Assembly (NCBI GenBank): GCA_009840135.1
Contig: VXOH01000027.1
Span: forward strand, 940-37,659
Origin: Chloroflexota bacterium
GTDB lineage: Bacteria; Chloroflexota; Dehalococcoidia; Lucifugimonadales; UBA3495
Reading direction: 5' to 3'
Length of the DNA stretch: 36,720 nucleotides
Below the pieces are notes generated by a model. That model had not been told where the DNA came from and did no database searches. It was given only the letters and a program-made list of their open reading frames with translations. Shown piece after piece: positions 15,808 to 23,980 of this stretch. Numbering within the stretch: the stretch's first letter is position 1; each line of letters starts with the position of its first letter. The position numbers and the translations under genes are program-made.

Positions 15808-16131
15808 CTACACCACCGTCATATCCTCGATGGAAAAGAAGGGTTTTCCCCAGTCAGGGTCGGGTTCGCCGGTCAGTTTTCGGGTGTGGAGGCGGCAGGC
15901 CCTTATCCACAGCTGCAGGATGTTGTTGTTGACAATGGCCCGGGGCAAACGACGCCTGTAGGTCAACAGAATCCACTGGGAATGGCCGGCGGCGAAGAAT
16001 TCTTCCAGGAAGGCGGTAGGTTCCGCATCAGCCGCGCAGGCTTCCAGGATTTCGTCGGGGGCTTCCGAACACAGCATCTCCGGGTTCTCCGCCGCCAGGT
16101 CAATGTAGTATTCTTCCCTCTCCCTGTCCAT
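15808..16131 (-). CDS. Hypothetical protein
   Basis: A 107-residue protein without recognised domain. It is acidic at the N-terminus (MDREREEYYIDLAAENPEML), then has an amphipathic stretch with SQWILLTYRRRLPRAIVNNNILQLWIRA, and ends PDWGKPFFSIEDMTVV. The codon pattern looks coding. It lies downstream of the NHL gene on the same strand, but a hairpin separates them (16237-16262). Confidence 0.5.
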   Translation of the reverse strand: MDREREEYYIDLAAENPEMLCSEAPDEILEACAADAEPTAFLEEFFAAGHSQWILLTYRRRLPRAIVNNNILQLWIRACRLHTRKLTGEPDPDWGKPFFSIEDMTVV

Positions 16132-16236
16132 CTGCGCTTATCCCCTCATTCGGCTGGTTTGCACTTCCCCACCCATGGCTCCACGGGTCATCCTTTTGCT
16201 TAATCGGAAAGGGGAGCGTTGTTTCCGGCCAAGTGA

Positions 16237-16262
16237 AAGGGGCGGATTGCAAACCGCCCCTT
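16237..16262 (-). terminator. 9-bp GC-rich hairpin downstream of the NHL gene
   Basis: AAGGGGCGG (16237-16245) pairs with CCGCCCCTT (16254-16262). On the minus strand it is followed by TTTCACTT, a weak T-tract. It lies about 50 bases after the NHL stop, so it probably terminates that transcript. Confidence 0.55.
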
Positions 16263-16308
16263 AATTGGTCATGCTACTCCCCTACAAGAGGAAGCCCACG
16301 GTGATGGC

Positions 16309-17379
16309 TTACAAGTTCATCTGGGGAACCATGTAACCGCTGACCTTGTTATAAATCTGGAGGCGGCTGCGCTGGCTATCCACCACCATCAACCGTCCCT
16401 TGTCTCCGTCATAAAGCAGGCCGGTGGGAAGGGCGAAACGCCACTCCGACTCCATGTTCTGCAGGTTCACTTCCCGGCGGCGCTTCAGGTAGTCGGCATT
16501 AGCGTCCACCGTCAGCTTAGCCCAGGCGGAAAGCTCCTGGGCATCCCCGATCAAGGTGATGATAAAGGCGCCCTCAGCATCGAAGATGTGGACGCGGCCC
16601 GGGTGCTGGCCGTTGTCGCTCCAGTCGGCGATATAGACGTCACCCTCGGGGTCCACGGCAACGCTGGTGGGCAGATGAAGCTGGCCGCGACCGGTGCCGG
16701 GGCTGCCGAAGTTGGCCATCCACCGACCTTCGGACGTGAACTTCTGAACCCGGTGGTTGCGGTGGTCGGCCACGTAAACGTTGCCGGCCTGGTCAATGGT
16801 TATGCCCCAGGGGGCGTTGAACTGGCCATTGTCGGACCCGAATCCGCCCCAGGAGGCGAGGAAATTGCCGTCGCCGTTGAACTTGCGGACTTGGTGGCTG
16901 CGGCCGTCGGTGACGTAGATGTTTCCACCGGCGTCTATGGCGATACTGGCAGTGCCGTGCTCGCCGCCGTCGTCGGTCTCCAACGTACTCCAGCGATTGA
17001 GGAAATTGCCGTCCTTGTCGTAGACGGTAATGAGATTCAGCCATTCATCGGACACGTACACGCGGCCCTGGCCATCCACGACAACGCCGGAGCCCCAGAT
17101 GAACTCCCCGTTGCCATCGCCGTACTTGGAAAATTCCCCAAGGAACTCTTCCTGGCCCCATTCGGAACCAATAGTAATTTGAGATACGCGGGCGCCATAG
17201 CCGATGCGGTTCCAGGGGACATTGCTTATCCCCTCGCTGCCGCGGTTGACGACGTATACAACGCCGTCCAATCCCTGGGCTGCGGCTACAGGCTGGCTGA
17301 AGCCCATCCCGGACTGGGAACCGCGACCTACCGCATGGCTAAAGTCGTAAGTGCGCCCGGCTGCTACTTGCGTTAGCAT
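16309..17379 (-). CDS. NHL-repeat beta-propeller protein
   Basis: A 356-residue protein from ATG 17379 (GGGAG six bases before it; the frame is open further back but that part overlaps the protease gene). It contains about five to six NHL repeats, recognisable as GSGVVVDGQGRVYVSDEW, IAIDAGGNIYVTDGRSHQVRKF, ITIDQAGNVYVADHRNHRVQKF and VAVDPEGDVYIADW. NHL propellers bind ligands, RNA or proteins; this one shows no signal peptide or membrane anchor. It lies 16 bases after the protease gene stop on the same strand and is likely co-transcribed with it. Confidence 0.82.
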   Translation of the reverse strand: MLTQVAAGRTYDFSHAVGRGSQSGMGFSQPVAAAQGLDGVVYVVNRGSEGISNVPWNRIGYGARVSQITIGSEWGQEEFLGEFSKYGDGNGEFIWGSGVVVDGQGRVYVSDEWLNLITVYDKDGNFLNRWSTLETDDGGEHGTASIAIDAGGNIYVTDGRSHQVRKFNGDGNFLASWGGFGSDNGQFNAPWGITIDQAGNVYVADHRNHRVQKFTSEGRWMANFGSPGTGRGQLHLPTSVAVDPEGDVYIADWSDNGQHPGRVHIFDAEGAFIITLIGDAQELSAWAKLTVDANADYLKRRREVNLQNMESEWRFALPTGLLYDGDKGRLMVVDSQRSRLQIYNKVSGYMVPQMNL

Positions 17380-17395
17380 TGCATTCTCCCTTAAG

Positions 17396-17773
17396 TTAAT
17401 CGACGGACAGATACTTGATGGGGCCAGTGTATATTTCCCGGGGAACCAGTTCAGTCCCAACCGGGTCTACCATGAGTTCGAAAATCTCCAGAGTTGTCGC
17501 ACCCAAAAGGTACTGGTTTTCAGCTCCAAAGACTACTGGACAAATCAAGACCCTGCCGTCAATGCTAATGTCCGCCATTCCAAAGTTGTACTCGACCTCC
17601 CGTCCATCGGCGAGCGTATAGCGCCTTCGCTCAATGGGAGAGACGCCGAGTTGAAATAGAAAAGCTTCCGGAAATATCGAATGAGTTGACCCGGTGTCTA
17701 CCATTGCTTCTACTGTGGTCTCCGGGCCACCGCCGAGACGGCCCACGCCGACCTGGACCGAAAAATCTCCCAT
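17396..17773 (-). CDS. Clan AA (retropepsin-like) aspartic protease
   Basis: A 125-residue protein from ATG 17773; AGAGG precedes it. The catalytic motif is VDTGST in EAMVDTGSTHSIFP (about residues 28-41), followed by ADGREVEYNFGMADISIDG and the C-terminal FGAENQYLLGATTLEIF flap/strand block (LLGATTLE). The single-domain length fits bacterial retropepsin-like enzymes that act as dimers. The frame reaches back to 17917, but the extension is not conserved. The substrate is unknown. Confidence 0.75.
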   Translation of the reverse strand: MGDFSVQVGVGRLGGGPETTVEAMVDTGSTHSIFPEAFLFQLGVSPIERRRYTLADGREVEYNFGMADISIDGRVLICPVVFGAENQYLLGATTLEIFELMVDPVGTELVPREIYTGPIKYLSVD

Positions 17774-17929
17774 ATCCGGTGAGCCTCTTCGCAGCTTAAC
17801 TTTTCTTGCCGCTTTTGACGCCGGCATGGGCCGACTCAGCATGACATTCCTCTGTACCCGCTCGATACCGCCTTTGGCGCAATACCGGTCAGGGCATGTG
17901 GGTAGGATGTATCCCATCCCGCCTTTGGC

Positions 17930-19057
17930 TTAGAAATAAGCCGGCTTTTCGAAGAGGCCGCCTACCAGGGGCTGCGCGTCCATGCCCATCCAGTCTTCCG
18001 CGATGGCGGTGTAAATGCTGCGGAAGTCGGTGTGGGGGACCAGGTCGCCCTGTTCCAGGTGCTCGGGGCGCAGGGACGGGTATTCGCCGTATTCGCCGCC
18101 CTTAATGGGATCGCCGACCAGGAAAGCCACGCCGCCGGCGCCATGGTCGGTACCGGAGCCATTGTCATGGACCCGGCGTCCGAACTCGGTGAACATCAGC
18201 ATGATGACGTTATCGGCGGAGTCATTCTCGCGCAGGTCGTCGAAGAAGCTCTCCACGGCCTGGGAGACGTCGGTCCACAGCTTGTCGTGCATGCCGACCT
18301 GGTTGGAGTGGCTGTCAAAGCTGCCGTGGTCGCAGTAGAAGATGCGGGTACCCAGGTTGGCCTGGTGCACCTGCGAGATGCCCTTCAACTTGGAAGCGAC
18401 AGAGGTGTCCGGGTACTCAACGCTGGAAGAGTACATGCCCGGGGCCACGTTGAGGATGTCGGCTGCCTTCATGGAGTCCAGGCCGGTCTGGCCCAGGTAG
18501 TCCATAACGGCGCCGGTCCCGATGGTGGGGGAATACAGGCGGGTAAACCGGTCAAGGATCTTGTCCCGCTGTTCGGCCTCGTTGATGCCGGTCAGCAGGC
18601 CGAAGTTGTCCAGGTCGTCCACGCAGGCCACCGGAACGCCGGGCAGAGCCAGGGCGCGCGGGAGGCTGGGGCCGAAGCTGACGGTGGTTACCACATTCTC
18701 CTTGTTGGGGTCAATTTCCTTGGTGGCGCGACCCAGCCAGCCCTCGGTCCCGAGCTTGTCCGGCTCACAGGTGTGCCAGATGTCCATGGAGCGGAAGTGG
18801 GAGCGCGGAGAGTTATGGTAGCCGACACCGTGAATTATGGCGACCTTGCCCTGGTCGTACATGTTCTTGAAGGGAGCCATGGTGGGGTGCATGCCGACCT
18901 TGTCGTTGAGCTTCAGAATCCGCTCATCGGCCACGCCCACCGCCGGGCGGTTGTCGCGGTACAGGGGGTCGGTAAAGGGAATGACCGTGTTCAGGTAGTC
19001 ATTGCCGCCGGTAAGCTGCAGTACCACCAGAACGGGGTCTTTCTTGGTAGTGGCCAT
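17930..19057 (-). CDS. DUF1501 domain-containing protein
   Basis: A 375-residue DUF1501 protein related to the sulfatase/alkaline phosphatase fold. Landmarks are LVVLQLTGGNDYLNTVIPF near residue 10, VAIIHGVGYHNSPRSHFRSMDIWHT near 72-96, FYCDHGSFDSHSNQ near 245 and MLMFTEFGRRVHDNGSGTDHGAGG near 295-318. These supply the usual acidic and histidine metal-site residues. Members are generally exported via Tat; this one begins MATTKKDPVL with no visible signal. It is the partner of the DUF1800 gene 87 bases upstream. GGAGGAATAAGCA precedes the ATG. Confidence 0.9.
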   Translation of the reverse strand: MATTKKDPVLVVLQLTGGNDYLNTVIPFTDPLYRDNRPAVGVADERILKLNDKVGMHPTMAPFKNMYDQGKVAIIHGVGYHNSPRSHFRSMDIWHTCEPDKLGTEGWLGRATKEIDPNKENVVTTVSFGPSLPRALALPGVPVACVDDLDNFGLLTGINEAEQRDKILDRFTRLYSPTIGTGAVMDYLGQTGLDSMKAADILNVAPGMYSSSVEYPDTSVASKLKGISQVHQANLGTRIFYCDHGSFDSHSNQVGMHDKLWTDVSQAVESFFDDLRENDSADNVIMLMFTEFGRRVHDNGSGTDHGAGGVAFLVGDPIKGGEYGEYPSLRPEHLEQGDLVPHTDFRSIYTAIAEDWMGMDAQPLVGGLFEKPAYF

Positions 19058-19144
19058 TGCTTATTCCTCCTGGAAGTGTGTGTTTTCTGATTCATTCCGG
19101 CTGGGGCAGCATTAGGCCATGGCCACCCCAGCAGTTTTCAATTA

Positions 19145-20536
19145 TCAGGCGTACTGGTAGTCCCGCAGGGACACGATCAGCTGAAGCAGTTCGGAAACGC
19201 GCTCGGTGGTGGCAGCCTCGTTGCTCCAGGACAGGTTGCCGCCGGGGACGGCGTGGTCCAGCAGTTCCTGGCGGGTATCGGCGCTGACGTCCAGGGGACC
19301 CATCAGATCCAGGCAGGTGTCAACGAACTGCTCGGGGCCAACTTCGCCCTGGCTGCGCAAGCGGTTAACGATGGACTGGACGCCGGGGCGGGAGACATCG
19401 CCCACCATGTCGGCGGTGAAGTTAATGCGGCGCATCAGGGAGCCGCTGTTAATCCACTCGGCGCCGGTGTGCCAACCCTCCACGCTGGGGGGATTCAGCA
19501 GGTCCTGGCCCATGTAGTTGGGCTGGCGGGAAAGGTCGCCGATCCCAGGGGCCGGGAAGGACGAACCGCCGACCAGCTTCAGGGTACCTACCACGACCTC
19601 GGCCGGGCTCTTGAGCTTGGCGAAGCGGGCGTTCTTGAAGAAGTCGGAGTTGAACAGGACCCGCAGGGTGGCCTTGATGTCGTAGCCGGAGTCTATGAAG
19701 GCATCGGCCAGCGCATCAATGGCATCTTCGTCCACGGGGGGAGTCACCTGCCAGGCGGGAACCTGGGCCTCGTCGGCCACGAAGAAGTTGTACAGGTGGC
19801 GGGCGATGAAGCCGGCGGTGGCGGGATGGTTACAGACGATGTCTATGATGTCCTCGCCGTTGAAGTTGCCGGTCTCGCCGAGGAAGGTCTTCTCGCCTTC
19901 GTCGTGGTCCTCGGGGCGATACTCGAAGTGCCAGTCGTGGCGGCCCAGGGGACCGCGGGGAAGCTTGGCCTCGAAGGTCCAGCCGGTGAAGGCGCGGGAA
20001 CACTCGCGAACGTCAACTTCGGTATAGTTGCCGACGCCCATGCTGAAGAGTTCCAGGAGCTCACGGCCCCAGTTCTCGTTGACGGCATCGGCGTGGTTTT
20101 CGTTGTTGTCGAGCCAGTAGATCATGGCAGGGTTCCTGGCCAGGGCCAGGAGCAGTTCGCGGTAGTTGCCCATGCCCTGCTCGCGGAACAGGGTGATCAT
20201 GTTCTGGATTTCGTCGTAGTGGTCAACCTTGGAAACGCCGGTGGCGAAGATGTGGTGCCAGAAGAGGGTCATCTTCTCTTCCAGGGGCCGGCGGGTGTTG
20301 ACCATCCACCAGAGCCATTCGGCGGCGCCCATGCCGGGCAGGGTGCCGGGACGCCAGGTCCAGGGCTGGTAGCGCATCATCTCGAAGCGGTCCAGGGGCT
20401 CTTCCGTGGGGTTGAGCAGCTCGTCCACCACGGCCTCGTAACCCTTCTCGCAGAGGGCTTCCAGTTCGTCGCGGGTGGCGCCGAAGCCGGCGCGGCGCAT
20501 AAGGTGAGCCATCAAGGCTATATCCTGGTTCGCCAT
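19145..20536 (-). CDS. DUF1800 domain-containing protein
   Basis: A 463-residue DUF1800 protein, commonly encoded next to DUF1501. The N-terminal LMRRAGFGATRDELE and segments WWMVNTRRPLEEKMTLFWHHIFATG, NPAMIYWLDNNENHADAVNENWGRELLELFSMG and VEGWHTGAEWINSGSL are typical of the family. Biochemical role unknown; the pair is often linked to cell-surface or polysaccharide-related functions in aquatic bacteria. GGAGG precedes the ATG. No signal peptide is seen. It forms the first gene of the minus-strand set that runs to the NHL gene. Confidence 0.88.
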   Translation of the reverse strand: MANQDIALMAHLMRRAGFGATRDELEALCEKGYEAVVDELLNPTEEPLDRFEMMRYQPWTWRPGTLPGMGAAEWLWWMVNTRRPLEEKMTLFWHHIFATGVSKVDHYDEIQNMITLFREQGMGNYRELLLALARNPAMIYWLDNNENHADAVNENWGRELLELFSMGVGNYTEVDVRECSRAFTGWTFEAKLPRGPLGRHDWHFEYRPEDHDEGEKTFLGETGNFNGEDIIDIVCNHPATAGFIARHLYNFFVADEAQVPAWQVTPPVDEDAIDALADAFIDSGYDIKATLRVLFNSDFFKNARFAKLKSPAEVVVGTLKLVGGSSFPAPGIGDLSRQPNYMGQDLLNPPSVEGWHTGAEWINSGSLMRRINFTADMVGDVSRPGVQSIVNRLRSQGEVGPEQFVDTCLDLMGPLDVSADTRQELLDHAVPGGNLSWSNEAATTERVSELLQLIVSLRDYQYA

Positions 20537-20566
20537 TGCCTATCCTCCTTCATGAAGTCTTCTTCA

Positions 20567-20594
20567 ATAATCATTGTTGTCTGCGAATGATTAT
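20567..20594. promoter_or_regulatory. 9-bp inverted repeat upstream of DUF1800 (candidate operator)
   Basis: ATAATCATT (20567-20575) and AATGATTAT (20586-20594) form a perfect palindrome with a 10-base spacer. It lies 31 bases upstream of the DUF1800 start, where a repressor or activator could sit. The rest of the 20537-20825 gap, between divergent DUF1800 and KAP genes, is AT-richer and shows no gene. Confidence 0.45.
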
Positions 20595-20825
20595 AGTTGG
20601 GGGGAATTATCGTGGATATGGGGGGTTGGTGTCAATTGGAGATTCAATAGGAAGCTTCCCCTTTTCACTGCAAGACGTATTCGATGTATTGAAAGCGTCG
20701 CTAGCTGGAAATGTCACTGTTTATCTCACTAGTAATGGTACACTAGCATATAGGTGACAGCCACTTTCCCGTAGCGGCAACCAATCTAAGGCCTTGTTAA
20801 ACCAACAAAATAATGGAAACGGTGC

Positions 20826-22286
20826 ATGAATCAAGTTAGCAATCCACTAATGGAGAATTCGGAAATTTTGAAGCTCAAGATTGCCGAACCCGAGGTTTCG
20901 AAGGAAGACCCGTGGGTAGACGACGCTTTGGGCAGAAAACAGCTCGCTGACAGACTCACCAACCTCGTCAGGGACCAGTCAGCTCCCTTTACGGTAAGCA
21001 TTCACGGATCCTGGGGAACTGGAAAGACTTTCTTGCTCAAACGCTGGCAGCGAGACCTAGAAGTAGCCAACTTCCGAGCAATATATTTCAACGCATGGGA
21101 GGATGATTTCTGCGACGATGCATTGGTCGCCATACTCGGGCAACTCTCTGACTACTTCAGTGACGATTCGTTCACTGGGATAGTTAAGGAGATGGGTAAG
21201 GTGACCTTGCATCTAATGGAGCAAAACGCAATTAGCATAGTAGAGAATAAGCTGGGGGTCACCGTCATTCCAGAGCAAGGTAGCGAACCCGGTCAAGACC
21301 CTCTTGAAAGCTACCGGTCCCAGATAAGGGCCAAAACCGAACTCAGAGGCCACCTCGGCAAGCTGTCAAACCAGGTACGAGAAGAGACCGGCCATCCTTT
21401 AATTTTTATCATCGATGAACTAGACCGATGCAGGCCTACTTTTGCTATTGATGTGCTCGAAAAAGTCAAGCACATCTTTGACGTACCGAACGTGGTGTTC
21501 GTATTCGGGATGAATCGCGATGAACTTTGTTCATCATTACGCTCCGTTTACGGTGACATAGATGCAACTGTCTATCTCCGCAAGTTCTTTGATATGGAAT
21601 TCAATCTGCCGGAAGCTGATGTAGGGCATTTCTGTAGATTCTCAATAAGAAGATATGGATTAAGAAGGTTTTTCAATGAGATAAAGCAAAAGCACGACTA
21701 TCGGTGGCACGGCTTGGAGTATCAAGATCTGGAGGTAGTTTTCCCAATGTTGCTCTCCCAATGGGGTCTTTCTCTCCGGGATATCGACCATTGTGTGAAG
21801 ACACTCGTTTTGGTTGAAAGAAACCTGACTCCAGAGGATTACATGTACCCTTTGCTGCTTTCTTTGTTGGTGCTCCTTAAACTAGTGAACCCTAGACTGT
21901 ATCAAGAGTACATTTCGGGGAAGCGACTGGGGGGCAATGTAATGAATTACTTGGATGAGAACATTCCTACCACAAGTCTGTCCCTGGATGCCGCCAACGC
22001 ATTTAATTTGTTAGAGGCAGAGCTGTACTGTGCTGATCGAATTGGCAACGATGGTGATATTCCAGCTCTAGAGCAACTGAATCTCCTCTTGATGACTCCG
22101 CCTATAAGTCCTCAGGTTTTGTCTCATCCGGAGTACCTCTCGGACAGAACAAAGAACTCCGACACGAGTAGGATAACAAGAATAGTGCAACATCTTGGTA
22201 ACCTCAGGACAGTACCTATAAGTAACGAAGTGCCTGCCCGCATCGCGAAGTGGATAGACCTCCATCAAGCTGATTTGAGGAGATGA
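20826..22286 (+). CDS. KAP family P-loop NTPase
   Basis: A 486-residue KAP-family ATPase (STAND-like P-loop class). Walker A is GSWGTGKT at residues 61-68, the characteristic FNAWED follows at about 89-93 and Walker B is FIIDELDRC at 194-202. The C-terminal helical part includes LSLRDIDHCVKTL. Many KAP proteins carry membrane segments between Walker A and B; here the region 100-190 is not hydrophobic, so this looks soluble. Such ATPases occur in defence and membrane-associated roles, but no partner gene is adjacent. Base composition is visibly AT-richer than the neighbours, suggesting transfer. The last bases abut a decayed antitoxin on the other strand. Confidence 0.85.
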   Translation: MNQVSNPLMENSEILKLKIAEPEVSKEDPWVDDALGRKQLADRLTNLVRDQSAPFTVSIHGSWGTGKTFLLKRWQRDLEVANFRAIYFNAWEDDFCDDALVAILGQLSDYFSDDSFTGIVKEMGKVTLHLMEQNAISIVENKLGVTVIPEQGSEPGQDPLESYRSQIRAKTELRGHLGKLSNQVREETGHPLIFIIDELDRCRPTFAIDVLEKVKHIFDVPNVVFVFGMNRDELCSSLRSVYGDIDATVYLRKFFDMEFNLPEADVGHFCRFSIRRYGLRRFFNEIKQKHDYRWHGLEYQDLEVVFPMLLSQWGLSLRDIDHCVKTLVLVERNLTPEDYMYPLLLSLLVLLKLVNPRLYQEYISGKRLGGNVMNYLDENIPTTSLSLDAANAFNLLEAELYCADRIGNDGDIPALEQLNLLLMTPPISPQVLSHPEYLSDRTKNSDTSRITRIVQHLGNLRTVPISNEVPARIAKWIDLHQADLRR

Positions 22287-22312
22287 GTCAGTTGAACATG
22301 AACTGACCAGCG

Positions 22313-22570
22313 TCATCTGTGCCAAGTGTCTCGCTCCTGGCGGATGTACTCGTTTGCTTCCTCGGCCGTCTGGAAAGCCCGCTTTCCTAGGGAACCGGCA
22401 AGGATTTCTGCTGCAGAACGATGTGCAGGGGCCGTAACTGGAGTTACGGCAACAAGGACTTAGTCCCCTTCGGAAAGGTCGGTATGCTCAACTAATATTC
22501 TGCCGAACGGTAATACGGTGGTTGTGATGTGGAGTGTTTTTTCCAACTTCTTGTGCTCACTTTTCCCCAT
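22313..22570 (-). pseudogene. Type II antitoxin relic with in-frame stop; partner toxin lost
   Basis: One reading frame from ATG 22570 to TGA 22313 spans 86 codons and is interrupted only by TAA at 22460-22462. The first part (HITTTVLPFGRILVEH) matches the strand-rich start of small antitoxins; the second (RSAAEILAGSLGKRAFQTAEE, then ANEYIRQERDTWHR) matches the well-known C-terminal helix of antitoxins ending in EERDxW. The final ATGA overlap (22313-22316) is the usual coupling to a toxin start, but the sequence beyond it (MTLVSS, then KAP gene tail) has no PIN domain. The toxin appears deleted. The stop is TAA, so selenocysteine reading cannot explain it. Confidence 0.75.
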
Positions 22571-22780
22571 TTAAAAACCAATGATATGTAGGGTAGCTGC
22601 CCCCCATTGGCTAAAGTGAAAACGGGAAATCTGCCGGGCAGCCTAGACCTGGCATTGGGAGCGTTGGTTGAGGCGAGAGATTTTAGATCCTTCGGCTTCG
22701 CTCAGGATGACCTGGCTTGGTGGTGGTGTTGAGTTGACTTGCCCTGGGTAGGGTAGAACTTAGGACGAAACTCTCCCAAC
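22571..22780. other. Intergenic region with a dispersed repeat fragment
   Basis: These 210 bases contain no gene. A CCTTCGGCTTCGCTCAGGATGA-like dispersed repeat lies at 22685-22711, related to the element at 109-136. No further structure is evident. Confidence 0.5.
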
Positions 22781-23152
22781 TTACGGTGGTTCCGAGTTGC
22801 GGTGCCTCTCTCGGGCTGTCAGGGCCCGGCGGCCTTCTGGTGAGTTCGGGGAATGCATGGAGTATCCGCAGACGGGGCATAGGGGTGACTTCATTCTTAC
22901 CCCTATGAAAATGCCCAGGGGAATGAACAGAAAGGAACCGCCTATAAACCAGAGGAAGACTTTGTTGTAACCGTCCTGCGAGGCGAATCCCAACGGGATA
23001 ATAACCAGGCCGAAGAGGAAAATTACTATCCAGAGTATGGGAGCCATGCAGCCCCCGACCAACGCCCCCAGCAGGGCGGTGCCGGCACGGGCGCGAGCAT
23101 CAGCTTCGACTGGAGGTCCGTAGTATCCACATTCGGGATTCGAACAAATCAA
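22781..23152 (-). CDS. Zinc-ribbon membrane protein
   Basis: A protein of about 123 residues from TTG 23152 (open frame to 23236, start uncertain). It starts ICSNPECGYYGPP, has two long hydrophobic segments (ALLGALVGGCMAPILWIVIF and VFLWFIGGSFLFIPLGIFIG) and ends with LCPVCGYSM. The split CxxxxC and CxxC could together bind zinc at the membrane face. Function unknown. It is encoded opposite to the flanking EthD gene. Confidence 0.55.
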   Translation of the reverse strand: MICSNPECGYYGPPVEADARARAGTALLGALVGGCMAPILWIVIFLFGLVIIPLGFASQDGYNKVFLWFIGGSFLFIPLGIFIGVRMKSPLCPVCGYSMHSPNSPEGRRALTARERHRNSEPP

Positions 23153-23335
23153 GGAGATAACCAAATAACGGAGGAGCAAAATACAGCACGGTACTGACTG
23201 ACCAGTCGGCAAGCATTCGGTTGCCCGACAATCCATGGGAACAGCAAGCCCAATTCATCGTATCACCGGCTTTGGCTATCGACAATGAATCCGCTGCAAC
23301 AGGATGCCAATTCAGGTGATCTTGTGGGCGGGACA

Positions 23336-23360
23336 GGGCAGCCACTAGGGCTGCCCCTAC
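23336..23360. repeat. Dispersed hairpin repeat, copy 2 (GGGCAGCC...GGCTGCCCCTAC)
   Basis: GGGCAGCCACTAGGGCTGCC-type stem-loop followed by CTAC, in the gap before the EthD gene. It is the same family as 1563-1588 and 25745-25769. Confidence 0.65.
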
Positions 23361-23484
23361 CATTCCGGCCCCCGAACCACCTGAAACGGAACGTTTCCAA
23401 GCAGTTGCGCCCGGTAGCCACTCCCATACCCCTGTTGTAAAATGGCCCTCGACCCAAGGCACTTACTACACAAGGAGTTTTTCC

Positions 23485-23796
23485 ATGATTAAGGTTTCTT
23501 TTCTTTACCCCAATGAAGAGGGGAAGAAGTTTGATATGGACTACTACACCGGCACGCACATGCCCCTGGTACACCAGCGTTTGGACTCCATGGGGTTGCT
23601 GCGGAGCGAAGTGGAGAGCGGCGTGAGTTCCGCTGACCCCAACGCGGCGGCGCCCTTTGTGGCCGTGGGCAACCTGTACTTCGAAACCACCGACGAGGTC
23701 CACGAGGGGTTCAAGACCCACGGGCGGGAACTGATGGGCGACACGCCCAATTACACGGACATCCGCCCGCAAATCCAGATCAGCGAACTGGTCTAG
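23485..23796 (+). CDS. EthD family reductase/dimeric alpha-beta barrel protein
   Basis: A 103-residue EthD-like protein: VSFLYPNEEGKKFDMDYYTGTHMPLVHQRL carries the conserved MDYYxxxHMPLV, and the end reads IRPQIQISEL. EthD domains form dimeric ferredoxin-like barrels; some act with cytochrome P450 or aromatic degradation, but the substrate here is unknown. AAGGAG precedes the ATG. It is a stand-alone gene. Confidence 0.87.
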   Translation: MIKVSFLYPNEEGKKFDMDYYTGTHMPLVHQRLDSMGLLRSEVESGVSSADPNAAAPFVAVGNLYFETTDEVHEGFKTHGRELMGDTPNYTDIRPQIQISELV

Positions 23797-23802
23797 AAAA
23801 AT

Positions 23803-23966
23803 CCACGAAGGCCACGAAGGACCACGAAGAGGGATTTTTCCACGAATAGGCACGAATGTTCACTAATTGGTTGGGTGGACTTCAGCTTGACTACTGACCT
23901 GGCCGGAGTCTTTCTGGAGAGAAGGCAATCCATTACATTCGTGCCCATTAGTGCTTATTAGTGGAT
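23803..23966. repeat. CCACGAAGG direct repeats and a CACGAAT/ATTCGTG inverted pair
   Basis: Three near-identical 9-bp CCACGAAGG units (23803-23830) are followed by a segment at about 23842-23859 that is complementary (about 15 of 18) to 23936-23953. The gap between EthD and DUF885 thus holds a REP-like element rather than a gene. Confidence 0.6.
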
Positions 23967-23980
23967 AAAGAGAGACAACT

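Noticed and set aside
18032-19090. Long plus-strand frame opposite DUF1501
   Set aside because: Mirror frame of a GC-rich gene; its predicted protein is Gly/Val/His-rich with no family pattern, and the minus-strand frame has clear DUF1501 motifs.
19253-20590. Long plus-strand frame opposite DUF1800
   Set aside because: Antisense shadow of the DUF1800 gene caused by codon bias; no ribosome binding site or domain.
20587-20757. 57-codon frame in the gap before the KAP gene
   Set aside because: No ribosome binding site and no family similarity; probably chance in an AT-rich gap.
22460-22462. Selenocysteine reading of the stop inside the antitoxin relic
   Set aside because: selB is present, but the codon is TAA, not TGA, and no partner toxin remains.
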